Part shown: positions 1 through 9,030 of the stretch, in pieces
Numbering within the stretch: the stretch's first letter is position 1
Layout of the letters: every line of letters starts with the position of its first letter
Assembly (NCBI GenBank): GCA_022824005.1
Contig: JAJEBG010000016.1
Location: 1-64,000, forward strand
Direction: 5' to 3'
DNA length: 64,000 bases
Source of the DNA: Paracoccaceae bacterium
GTDB taxonomy: Bacteria; Pseudomonadota; Alphaproteobacteria; Rhodobacterales; Rhodobacteraceae
Program-made: the position numbers and the translations under genes
The notes under the pieces: generated by a model
Database searches by the model: none
What the model saw: the letters and a program-made list of their open reading frames with translations, nothing else
Told to the model about the DNA's origin: nothing

Positions 1-1
1 A

Positions 2-109
2 GCGCGGGCTATCTCGTTGGGTCCGCCTAAGCGGGAATGGCGTTTCGATGAAGCGCGGAAGTTGGCGCGGGATCAGGAGAGTCGCGAAAAATCCGGCGCG
101 GAGTCCTGA
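2..109 (+). CDS. C-terminal end of an unidentified protein (partial, enters from the left edge)
   Basis: Open frame ARAISLGPPKREWRFDEARKLARDQESREKSGAES* from the window edge to TGA at 107-109; charged, protein-like composition; too short to identify. Confidence 0.35.
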   Translation, partial: ARAISLGPPKREWRFDEARKLARDQESREKSGAES

Positions 110-155
110 GCGAGCCGTGGGTAATCACGTATATAATTCCCATATGTTAAGATAG

Positions 156-833
156 ATGCAATTGGATTGGCCTGACACCCCCATTAGAGACGCGTCGACC
201 GTAATCTTATTGCGGAACCAGAGCTCCAACCCAAAAGTCTTGCTCGGTCGGCGGGGAACTGGTGCTGTCTTCATGCCTAACAAGTTTGTCTTTCCGGGGG
301 GTGCCGTCGAGGCCGCAGATGCCCAATCGAATCTCATCGAGAGGCCCGCTCAAAAATGTTTGCGCCGCCTCCGCAGTCAATGTGAGAACAATATCGTTGA
401 TAGTTTGCTCACTTGCGCGGTGCGTGAAGTTTGGGAGGAGACGGGCTTGATGTTGGCTCGGCGGTCACCTTCCACTTCTTGTCCTGTGTCTCCTTTCGGC
501 AATCTCGACTACGCGCCTAGCGCCAAAGGAATGCAATTCGTCTATCGTGCCATCACACCACCGGGACAGAAACGGCGTTTTGATGCACGGTTTTTTCTCG
601 TCAATCTTCAAGACGCCGATCTCGTGAATCATCCCGACGATTTTAGTCAGGCCACGACCGAATTGAGTGACCTCCAATGGATCCATCTGTCAAAGGCTTG
701 TGAACTTGATGTCCCTCTCATCACACGTTTGGTCATTGAACATATCTCAACCTTGCTGAAAGCAGGGGAAGGGGTGAAGGATGTGCCCTTTCGCCGGACT
801 CAAGAGAGATGTCATCACTTGGAAATGCTCTAA
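156..833 (+). CDS. NUDIX hydrolase (NUDT19/CoA-pyrophosphatase-like, long insertion before the REVWEETG box)
   Basis: Translation has FPGGAVEAAD and REVWEETGLML NUDIX signature. Confidence 0.85.
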   Translation: MQLDWPDTPIRDASTVILLRNQSSNPKVLLGRRGTGAVFMPNKFVFPGGAVEAADAQSNLIERPAQKCLRRLRSQCENNIVDSLLTCAVREVWEETGLMLARRSPSTSCPVSPFGNLDYAPSAKGMQFVYRAITPPGQKRRFDARFFLVNLQDADLVNHPDDFSQATTELSDLQWIHLSKACELDVPLITRLVIEHISTLLKAGEGVKDVPFRRTQERCHHLEML

Positions 834-865
834 TATCACATCGAATCGGACTCGACTGAACGTCT

Positions 866-1873
866 TTATGGGATTTGATCCTCAAACCGGTCACGCCAAC
901 AGGGGGGATGCTTATCGCTAGGTTCACGACTCGCATGGTACACAGCTCGGGCAATCGCTCTAGCAAGGCAGTGTGCAGCGGCATGACAAAGTTCCAGCAA
1001 ATCAAGGTCAAGATTCTCAAGTCGCCGTCGAGCCGTGGCGGCGGCAAAGACGACATCGCCGTCAAAAACGGTATGGGAGGGAACAATGGCTCTTGCCATG
1101 CCAGCATGCGAGGCGACCGCAAGGCGCAAGCATTGTGCCTTGGTCAAATCAGCGTCAGTGGCGACGACAGCAATCGTGGTATTGTTCTGACTGGCAAAAG
1201 CGAGGTCCTTCGGCTCCCATGCTGGTTGCGTCTTTTGCGACGGTCCTAGACCTCCAAATTCATCATTAAGTTCAAAAGGGGCTGACCAAAATTGTGGTCC
1301 ACCGCCCGCCACAACACGGCCAAAGGCGTTCACCGCGACCAAAGCCCCCACCGTGAAGCCACGATGGGTTGTCACCGACGCTGAGCCCAAGCCACCTCGT
1401 AAATCCATCGTGGTCGCGCCATAACCGGCCCCGGCACTCCCCAAAGAGAAATCATCGGATACGTTCCTGAGAGCGGCGCGGCCAAGCGCATTGTAAGGAT
1501 TATTATGCCAAGCCTTGTCGCCACCATTTAATAAGTCGAAGAGAATTGCCGCTGGCACAATCGGCACTGTTTGATCTTCCACACGATATCCCCGTCCCTC
1601 TCTGGCGAGTTCGTCAGCCACTCCCGATGCGGCATCGAGTCCGAAAGCCGAGCCACCCGCGAGAACGAGCGCATCCACTTTTTGGACTGTGCGATCAGGG
1701 GCCAAAAGGTCGGTTTCACGGGTACCCGGTGCGCCTCCCATCACATGGACAGCGGCGGTCAAGGGTTCGGTTGACATCACCACACTGACTCCGGTCTTAA
1801 TCTGTGCATCCTCGGCATTTCCGACAATGATACCATCAACATCGGTGATCAAATTTCGTGAACCTGCTTGCAT
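866..1873 (-). CDS. P1/S58 family peptidase (DmpA-like)
   Basis: MQAGSRNLITDVDGIIVGNAED...GGSAFGLDAASGV...; start taken at internal Met21 of the ORF. Confidence 0.8.
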   Translation of the reverse strand: MQAGSRNLITDVDGIIVGNAEDAQIKTGVSVVMSTEPLTAAVHVMGGAPGTRETDLLAPDRTVQKVDALVLAGGSAFGLDAASGVADELAREGRGYRVEDQTVPIVPAAILFDLLNGGDKAWHNNPYNALGRAALRNVSDDFSLGSAGAGYGATTMDLRGGLGSASVTTHRGFTVGALVAVNAFGRVVAGGGPQFWSAPFELNDEFGGLGPSQKTQPAWEPKDLAFASQNNTTIAVVATDADLTKAQCLRLAVASHAGMARAIVPSHTVFDGDVVFAAATARRRLENLDLDLLELCHAAAHCLARAIARAVYHASREPSDKHPPCWRDRFEDQIP

Positions 1874-1960
1874 CGCTGACCTCCAATGATCAAGAATGAT
1901 AGAAGACTTGAACCGAATCAACCAGTATGCCAAAGAGCCAGCAAAATCGCGGGGAAAACC

Positions 1961-3436
1961 ATGTTAGAAAAAACCAATCTTAGATCTTTACTCAAGGACC
2001 CCACTCTTCTCATGGAAAAAGCCTATGTCGCAGGAGAGTGGGTTGATGCGGACGACGGTGACACGTTTGATGTCATCAATCCGGCCCGTGGCGATGTCGT
2101 TGCAGAGGTTCCCAATCTCTCTGTCGCCGACGCGCAGAGAGCCATTGAAGCCGCAGCCATTGCACAAAAAGAATGGGCCGCACGAGCGGCAAAAGAAAGA
2201 TCCGTCATTCTGCTTGAATGGCATCGATTGATGGTGGCGCATGCCGACGATTTGGCCACAATATTGACGGCGGAGATGGGCAAGCCACTTGCCGAGGCCA
2301 AAGGTGAAATCATCTATGGGGCCTCGTTCTTGCAATGGTTTGGCGAAGAAGCCAAACGGATTTATGGTGAAACCATTCCGGCGCCGCAAAATGACAAAAG
2401 GATTTTTGTTATCAAACAACCCGTGGGGGTTGTGGCCTCAATCACGCCTTGGAATTTCCCAAATGCCATGATCGCGCGAAAAGTCGCACCGGCTCTTGCC
2501 GTTGGATGCACTTTTGTGGGCCGGCCGGCGAGCGAGACTCCCCTTTCAGCATTGGCCATGGCTGTTTTGGCGGAACGCGCTGGTTTGCCCAAAGGCACGT
2601 TGTCAATCCTCCCATCGCAACGTTCAAAGGAAATCGGTAAAGAATTCTGCAGCCATCATTCGGTTCGAAAAATCACCTTCACCGGCTCGACTGAAGTTGG
2701 CCGTATTCTCCTGCAACAGTCCGGTGGCCAAGTCAAAAAAGTCTCAATGGAACTCGGCGGCAATGCGCCCTTCATCGTGTTTGATGACGCTGACCTCGAT
2801 GCCGCCGTCGAGGGGGCGATGATTTCTAAATATCGAAACAACGGGCAAACCTGTGTCTGTGCCAACCGAATCTATGTGCAGTCGGGAGTCTATGATGCCT
2901 TTGCCAAGAAACTCGCCAAAGCCACCGAGCAGTTGAAACTCGGAGATGGCCTGCATTCTGGGATCAATACAGGCCCACTTATCAATCAGGACGCGGTTAA
3001 GAAAGTTGAATCGCATATTTCAGATGCCAAAGCCAAAGGCGGGAAAATTCTCTCTGGCGGCAAACCGCACGAACTCGGCGGATTGTGGTTTGAGCCCACA
3101 GTCATCGCTGAGGTCACGCAGGACATGCTGATTGCTCACGATGAGACTTTTGGGCCAGTAGCCCCCTTGTTTCGCTTTGAAAATGAAGCCGAAGTGATTC
3201 GATTGGCCAATGACACGATTTTTGGACTGGCGGCCTATTTCTACGCCAAAGACACCTCACGCGTTTGGCGGGTGGCTGAAGCCTTGGAATATGGCATCGT
3301 GGCCATCAATACTGGATTGTTTTCTAACGAAGTCGCCCCCTTTGGCGGCATTAAACAATCGGGATTGGGACGCGAAGGCTCACATCATGGCGTCGATGAC
3401 TTCTTGGAGATGAAATATATCTGTTTGTCGATTTGA
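1961..3436 (+). CDS. gabD: NAD(P)-dependent succinate-semialdehyde dehydrogenase family
   Basis: ALDH motifs SITPWNFPNAMIARK, FTGSTEVGR, MELGGNAPFIVFDDADLD, NNGQTCVCANR; start at internal ATG 1961. Confidence 0.85.
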   Translation: MLEKTNLRSLLKDPTLLMEKAYVAGEWVDADDGDTFDVINPARGDVVAEVPNLSVADAQRAIEAAAIAQKEWAARAAKERSVILLEWHRLMVAHADDLATILTAEMGKPLAEAKGEIIYGASFLQWFGEEAKRIYGETIPAPQNDKRIFVIKQPVGVVASITPWNFPNAMIARKVAPALAVGCTFVGRPASETPLSALAMAVLAERAGLPKGTLSILPSQRSKEIGKEFCSHHSVRKITFTGSTEVGRILLQQSGGQVKKVSMELGGNAPFIVFDDADLDAAVEGAMISKYRNNGQTCVCANRIYVQSGVYDAFAKKLAKATEQLKLGDGLHSGINTGPLINQDAVKKVESHISDAKAKGGKILSGGKPHELGGLWFEPTVIAEVTQDMLIAHDETFGPVAPLFRFENEAEVIRLANDTIFGLAAYFYAKDTSRVWRVAEALEYGIVAINTGLFSNEVAPFGGIKQSGLGREGSHHGVDDFLEMKYICLSI

Positions 3437-3639
3437 TGGATACACCATCACAAAAATGTCACCTCTTTCGCCCTCCGTGGAACCTCTCAAGCCGATGGTC
3501 CATCCGAGTTGAAAACGCACTCATGCATCGATGGGCCTGAAGCCGGCTCAAAGCCTCTGGCCGCCCGAGAAAAGGGTTGTTTCGCCTGTCAGATTCTGTC
3601 TTTAATTCGTGTCGACCTCTCGCACATGGGCAGGGCGAT

Positions 3640-3675
3640 AAAAAAACAGGCGCGCTCATTGACTGACCGCGCCTG
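3640..3675 (-). terminator. Rho-independent terminator downstream of the hsp20 gene
   Basis: Minus strand: CAGGCGCG-N13-CGCGCCTG followed by TTTTTTT (3640-3646). Confidence 0.8.
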
Positions 3676-3697
3676 ACACTTGTTTTCACCAATCGGC

Positions 3698-4147
3698 TTA
3701 TTGACTATCAATTGTCACCGGTTCGGCGGCATTGATAGAGATTTTCCTTGGCTTCAAAGCTTCAGGAATCTCACGTTTCAAATCAATATTCAGCATCCCA
3801 TCAACGCTGCTCGCGCCAACGACTTGAACATGGTCGGCCAGAGCGAACTTTTTTCGGAACGATCTTTGAGCGATGCCTCGGTGAAGATAGCTTCCATTCT
3901 CACTCTTTTCAGACTTGGAAGCTGAAACTTGCAACTGATTATCGCGGACTTCAACATCAAGTTCATCGGCTGAGAAACCCGCTGCAGCGATGGCAATCCG
4001 ATAGGTATTCTCCGATGTTTTTTCGATATCGAAGGGTGGGTATGTCGTTGAAGCGACATTTTGTGAAAAGGCTTTGTCCAGCAAATCATTGAAACGGTCA
4101 AAACCGATCGAACGGCTGTAAAGCGGTGTCAGGTCAAAAGCTTGCAT
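3698..4147 (-). CDS. Hsp20/alpha-crystallin small heat shock protein (IbpA-like)
   Basis: MQAFDLTPLYSRSIGFDRFNDLLD..., YRIAIAAAGFSADELDVEV, RGIAQRSFRKKFALADHV. Confidence 0.9.
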   Translation of the reverse strand: MQAFDLTPLYSRSIGFDRFNDLLDKAFSQNVASTTYPPFDIEKTSENTYRIAIAAAGFSADELDVEVRDNQLQVSASKSEKSENGSYLHRGIAQRSFRKKFALADHVQVVGASSVDGMLNIDLKREIPEALKPRKISINAAEPVTIDSQ

Positions 4148-4302
4148 GATCTTATCCTTCCTTATCATTAAGCGATAGACTGCGTTTGTGCCCTCCAAGG
4201 ATTGGACGGGCTTTCACTCATCTCAGCCGGCTTATGCCGCGCTTTGATAATTGAAGATATGGGGACAAAGAAGAGGTGTTTCAAGCCCCGAGCGGCCAGA
4301 AA

Positions 4303-5607
4303 TCAAACCCCGCCAAAGGCCTCGTGGCGAAACAATGCCTCTGGCATCGGCCCGCCGGTCGCCCAGTCAAGCAACTCAACTGTATGGACCACCGGGATAT
4401 CCGTTCCACCGCTAATTTGCACCATACAGCCGATATTGCCGGCCGCGATCACGTCGGGTGACACCGCCTCTAAATTCTTGACTTTGCGTGCTTTCAGTTG
4501 CTCGGCGATCTCCGGTTGCAAAATATTGTATGTCCCGGCCGAGCCACAGCATAAATGACTCTCCCTCGGTTGAACGATGTCAAAACCCGCCTGTTTCAGA
4601 AGTTGGGCCGGCAAGTCCGTAACTTTTTGGCCATGTTGAAGGGAACAAGCCGAATGATAGGCCACGACGATTTTCTTCTTGTCCAAGGTCGGGAACTGAA
4701 TTCGTGAGAGAAATTCTGAAATATCCAGAGTGTTCTCGGACACTGATTTGGCATGGCTGGCGTCAACATCATTTCTGAACATATGACCATAATCCTTGAT
4801 GGTTGTGCCACAACCACTAGCATTAATCACGACAGCTTCGGCCCCATTGATCAACTCTTCACTCCATGCTTCAATACATTTCCGTGCCATGCGGTGGCCA
4901 TCCTTTTCCCTTCCCATATGATGGGACAAGGCACCACAGCAGCCGGCACCAGCGGCGATGACGACGTCGCAGCCGAGGCGCCGCAAGAGGCGGATGGTGG
5001 CATTATTGATATCCGTGTTCAGAACCTTTTGCGCACATCCCGTTGATAGGATGACCCGATGGCGACTCTCTCCTTCAGCGGCAAAGACTTGCGGGTCATC
5101 ATGCCGGCTGACGGGCGGAAGCCTCTTTGGTGTCAATTTTAACATCGCCCGAAGACGTTTTTCCGGTATCAGATTGGCATAAGGTCTGGCCAATTTCGCC
5201 GCGATCAATGACAGTCGAAAGCGCATCGGATAAGGCAAGACATTGGCCAATATCCAACGCAGAAACTGATCAAATAAAGGACGTTTGTATGTTTTTTCGA
5301 TGTAGGAACGGGCATGGTCGACGAGATGCATATAATGAACACCTGACGGGCAAGTGGTCATGCAAGCCAAGCAGGAGAGGCAACGGTCAATATGTTGGAC
5401 CGTCTTGGCATCGGCCGGCCGACCCGATTCCAACATATTCTTGATGAGATAAATTCTCCCACGAGGGCTATCCAATTCATCACCCAATAGCTGATAGGTG
5501 GGACAGGTCGCGGTGCAAAATCCACAATGCACACATGTTCTTAGAACCTCATTTGATCGTGCGGTCGCGGCGTCTTTGAGTTGCTCTTCGGCGAAATTTG
5601 TTTGCAT
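4303..5607 (-). CDS. glcF: Glycolate oxidase iron-sulfur subunit GlcF
   Basis: Two Cys motifs CVHCGFCTATCPTY and CLSCLACMTTCPSGV; CCG domains; adjacent to glcE/glcD. Confidence 0.92.
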   Translation of the reverse strand: MQTNFAEEQLKDAATARSNEVLRTCVHCGFCTATCPTYQLLGDELDSPRGRIYLIKNMLESGRPADAKTVQHIDRCLSCLACMTTCPSGVHYMHLVDHARSYIEKTYKRPLFDQFLRWILANVLPYPMRFRLSLIAAKLARPYANLIPEKRLRAMLKLTPKRLPPVSRHDDPQVFAAEGESRHRVILSTGCAQKVLNTDINNATIRLLRRLGCDVVIAAGAGCCGALSHHMGREKDGHRMARKCIEAWSEELINGAEAVVINASGCGTTIKDYGHMFRNDVDASHAKSVSENTLDISEFLSRIQFPTLDKKKIVVAYHSACSLQHGQKVTDLPAQLLKQAGFDIVQPRESHLCCGSAGTYNILQPEIAEQLKARKVKNLEAVSPDVIAAGNIGCMVQISGGTDIPVVHTVELLDWATGGPMPEALFRHEAFGGV

Positions 5608-5613
5608 GCTGTG

Positions 5614-6753
5614 TCAGTTCATCAGACCTGGATTGAGAATTTGACGCGGGTCGAATTGGCGCCGAATCCCATCTGAAAGCCGCTGGTGCAAACTCCCTTG
5701 CGGATGAAATGTCGGAATCTGTTCTCGCGCTGACTCGCTGGCACGCACCAATGTCGCATGACCGGCCATGGGTTCACAATAGCGACGAATATCTCCCGTC
5801 CCGGCGGCGACCAAAACCCAGATGAGCGCGCCTCCCCAATCAAAAAGAATATCGGCGTCAACTTCCGCCTGTATTCGGCGCACAATCTTGGGGCCATCGC
5901 TCGACTTCACCGATAGTTTCCATACCTCCCCAGGCCGATCTTTAAAGGTTTCCACATCTCGCACCCACTTCCAGCCCGCGTTGACTTTTTCTTGATTCAT
6001 CTCAATTTGAATTTCGCCAAATTTTGATAGCACTGCCTTGAGTTGCTTGGTGCGATAGTCCACTTGCTCCTCAAAACCTTCTAACCGAATCATCGTCACA
6101 GGATGACCATCAATTCCACTAGGTGTATGCGCCGCGCCCGTCACCTCATAGGGCGATTGGAGCGCCGCTGACAGGGCTTGGATCGCTTCTTCGGTCTTGA
6201 GGTCATGGATCAATAGGCCGGCCTTGCATTCAGTATCTGGCAAAACCTTGATCGCTATTTCCGTCAAAATACCCAGCGTTCCAAAACTGCCAGCTAGCAA
6301 CCGCACGAGATCATAACCCGTCACGTTTTTCATCACCCGCCCGCCATTCTTGATCACCGTACCCATGCCATCGACAAAGCGGACACCCAACAAATGGTCT
6401 CGACACGCCCCCGCCTGAATTCGACGTGACCCGCTCACGTTGGCGGCGACGGTCCCGCCAATCGTCGGCTCGCCCTGGCGACCGAGGAGAGTTCGATGAT
6501 CCATGGGCTCAAAGGCCAACCGCTGGCGCTCTGCCGCCAAAACGCGATCAATGTCAGAAAGCGCGGTGCCGGCTCCAGCCACTAACGTTAAAGCCTCGGG
6601 CTCATAGCGGCGTATCCCGGCGAGACTTGATACCTCCAAAGTCTTGCCGGCAACGGACGGGCCAATCGGCCGAGTCCCCCCACCCGTGATAGCAAGAGGT
6701 TGTAAGGTTGAGGCCACCGCCTCCGAGAGTTCCGTTTCGTCAGCGGGTTTCAT
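5614..6753 (-). CDS. glcE: Glycolate oxidase FAD-binding subunit GlcE
   Basis: FAD-binding oxidase features GGTVAANVSGSRRIQAGACRDHLLGVRFVDG; operon position. Confidence 0.88.
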   Translation of the reverse strand: MKPADETELSEAVASTLQPLAITGGGTRPIGPSVAGKTLEVSSLAGIRRYEPEALTLVAGAGTALSDIDRVLAAERQRLAFEPMDHRTLLGRQGEPTIGGTVAANVSGSRRIQAGACRDHLLGVRFVDGMGTVIKNGGRVMKNVTGYDLVRLLAGSFGTLGILTEIAIKVLPDTECKAGLLIHDLKTEEAIQALSAALQSPYEVTGAAHTPSGIDGHPVTMIRLEGFEEQVDYRTKQLKAVLSKFGEIQIEMNQEKVNAGWKWVRDVETFKDRPGEVWKLSVKSSDGPKIVRRIQAEVDADILFDWGGALIWVLVAAGTGDIRRYCEPMAGHATLVRASESAREQIPTFHPQGSLHQRLSDGIRRQFDPRQILNPGLMN

Positions 6754-8192
6754 GCCGCCCTTCGTTCACCGGAGATATGCAGGGGAAAAATCTTGGTGGG
6801 ATTCAGGAGCCAGTTGGGGTCAAACACATCTTTGATTCGCATTTGCGCCTCAAGATCGGCTTCACTGTATTGACACGGCATCAAATCTCGTTTCTCGACC
6901 CCCACACCATGTTCACCAGTCAAGCAGCCTCCCGACTCAACACAGAGTTTAAGGATTTCCGCTCCCATCTCTTCACACCGTTTTACTTCTTCCTCAGAAT
7001 TGGCATCAAACAGAATTAAAGGATGTAAATTTCCATCACCCGCATGGAAAACATTGGCGACACCGAGACCGTAAGTTTCCGACAGTTTAGAAATTCCTTT
7101 TAGGACGCGAGGCAATTCTGATACGGGAATCGTGCCATCAAGACAGATATAATCGGCAATGCGGCCCATCGCGCCAAAAGCAGATTTGCGTCCGGCCCAG
7201 ATACGCGCCGATTGTTCATCCGATAAGCTTTCCTGAACGGTCTCGGGATTATGATTAGCGGCCACTTGCTTGATTAAGCCGAGTTGCATGTCAATTTCTG
7301 ATGGTGCCCCTTCAACTTCAACGATCAACAGGGCTTCGACATCGGGATAGCCGGCCCCCACAAAATCTTCGCAAGCACGAATGCAAGGGCGGTCCATGAA
7401 TTCAATCGCTACAGGCAAAATACCAGCGCGAATAATATCGGCCACACAAGCGCCTGCAACCTCATTTGAAGAAAAGCCAAATAAGACGGGTCGCGCGCCC
7501 TCTGGTTTAGGTACGATTCGCAAGATCGCTTCCGTCACAATCCCCAGTTGACCTTCTGAGCCGCACACGATGCCCATGAGATCTAAACCGCCCGCGTCGA
7601 GATATGGTCCCCCTAAATCCATAATCTCACCTTCAATGGTGACGAGGCGGATACCCATGAGATTATTGGTTGTGACACCATATTTCAGACAATGCGCGCC
7701 CCCCGAATTCATGGCGATATTTCCTGCGATGGCGCAAGCGAGTTGACTTGAAGGATCAGGCGCATAGAAAAAGCCTCGTCCTTCTACCTCGGCTGTCACA
7801 GAAAGATTGGTGCGCCCCGTCTGGACACGAATAAATCGGTTGTCATAATCGGTCTCTAGGACTTCATTCATCCGAGAAACACCAACTATTACACTGTCCG
7901 CTGTCGGCAACGCGCCGCCGGCCAATGATGTTCCCGACCCTCTTGGTATCACAGGCACTGACTCTTCGTGACAAATTTTTAGCACGGCCGCGACTTCCTC
8001 GGTTGAAGAAGGCAGAACGACCGCGAGCGGCGAGCAGGTATATACCGTAAAGGCATCACATTCATAAGCCTTCGTTTCATCAGGATCATGAATGACCGTG
8101 GCCTCGGGAGCCACTTCTTTGAGCCGCCTCACAATGTCTGATTTCCGATCAAGAATTTCCTCGCTCGGGGCTGGCATCTCCAACATCATCAC
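6750..8192 (-). CDS. glcD: Glycolate oxidase FAD-linked subunit GlcD
   Basis: VIPRGSGTSLAGGALP, NVFHAGDGNLHPLILFD, GCLTGEHGVGVEKRDLM; 4-nt overlap with glcE. Confidence 0.92.
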   Translation of the reverse strand: MMMLEMPAPSEEILDRKSDIVRRLKEVAPEATVIHDPDETKAYECDAFTVYTCSPLAVVLPSSTEEVAAVLKICHEESVPVIPRGSGTSLAGGALPTADSVIVGVSRMNEVLETDYDNRFIRVQTGRTNLSVTAEVEGRGFFYAPDPSSQLACAIAGNIAMNSGGAHCLKYGVTTNNLMGIRLVTIEGEIMDLGGPYLDAGGLDLMGIVCGSEGQLGIVTEAILRIVPKPEGARPVLFGFSSNEVAGACVADIIRAGILPVAIEFMDRPCIRACEDFVGAGYPDVEALLIVEVEGAPSEIDMQLGLIKQVAANHNPETVQESLSDEQSARIWAGRKSAFGAMGRIADYICLDGTIPVSELPRVLKGISKLSETYGLGVANVFHAGDGNLHPLILFDANSEEEVKRCEEMGAEILKLCVESGGCLTGEHGVGVEKRDLMPCQYSEADLEAQMRIKDVFDPNWLLNPTKIFPLHISGERRAA

Positions 8193-8409
8193 CTCAATTT
8201 AGACATCTAACCAGACTTTCAGAATTAGCATCTGATTTTATCTCTGTCCATTGAACGAAAACGCTCGGGCAAAAAAAGCGATTCGCTTGATCAACCAGTG
8301 GTCATGTATCGTTCTTCCAACGCCGCGAAAAAAATTAGTTTGACGGCGGAACAGTTTTTCAGCCGTCCTTGACAATCATCATCGCTGGCATGACAAATCC
8401 ATCCATCAT

Positions 8410-9030
8410 TTGTATGAGTTGGGAATCATGACAAAATCACGGGCGGAAACGACCGCGCCATCGGCTGAGAATCTGGCCGCTTCAGCAAAAAGGATTGGCC
8501 AAAAGGGGCCGCCGCCGGTTCATTTGTGGAATCCTCCCTTCTGTGGCGATATCGATATGCGGATCGCCCGAGACGGTTTATGGTATTATTTGGGGACACC
8601 GATCGGTCGAATGCCGCTGGTCAAACTCTTTGCCTCCATCATCAGAAAAGATGACGACAACTATTTCCTCGTCACACCTGTAGAAAAAGTGGGAATCAAA
8701 GTTGATGACGTGCCCTTTATCGCGGTGGATTTTGATTGCCAACAGGCCGGGCGGGCACAGTCAGTGACCTTTACAACCAATGTAGATGATCAGGTTACTG
8801 CGAGCTCTCAAAGGCCCATTCGTGTGGAGAGAGACCCACAAAGCGGCGAGGTCTCACCCTATGTTCGGGTGCGCTCTAACCTTGAGGCCTTGATTGACCG
8901 AAAGAGTTTTTATCGCTTGGTGGATGTTTGCACCCATGAGGTACACGAGGGAGATGACTGGTTTGGCCTATGGTCGGAGGGATGTTTCTTTCCCTTTATC
9001 CCTTCCGCTGAACTCGAGGAGGCCCACTGA
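8410..9030 (+). CDS. DUF1285 domain-containing protein
   Basis: PPVHLWNPPFCGDIDMRIARDGLWYYLGTPIGR... Confidence 0.8.
   Translation: MYELGIMTKSRAETTAPSAENLAASAKRIGQKGPPPVHLWNPPFCGDIDMRIARDGLWYYLGTPIGRMPLVKLFASIIRKDDDNYFLVTPVEKVGIKVDDVPFIAVDFDCQQAGRAQSVTFTTNVDDQVTASSQRPIRVERDPQSGEVSPYVRVRSNLEALIDRKSFYRLVDVCTHEVHEGDDWFGLWSEGCFFPFIPSAELEEAH

Noticed and set aside
1546-1889. Several plus-strand ORFs (1546-1788, 1571-1774, 1689-1889)
   Set aside because: Antisense shadow ORFs within the well-supported P1-peptidase gene.
2023-3131. Multiple overlapping ORFs on both strands inside the SSADH gene
   Set aside because: The SSADH frame explains the region; the others are frame shadows with biased, non-protein-like composition.
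3459-3692. 77-aa minus ORF between SSADH and hsp20
   Set aside because: Overlaps the hsp20 terminator hairpin; Arg/His/Pro-rich with no recognisable domain.
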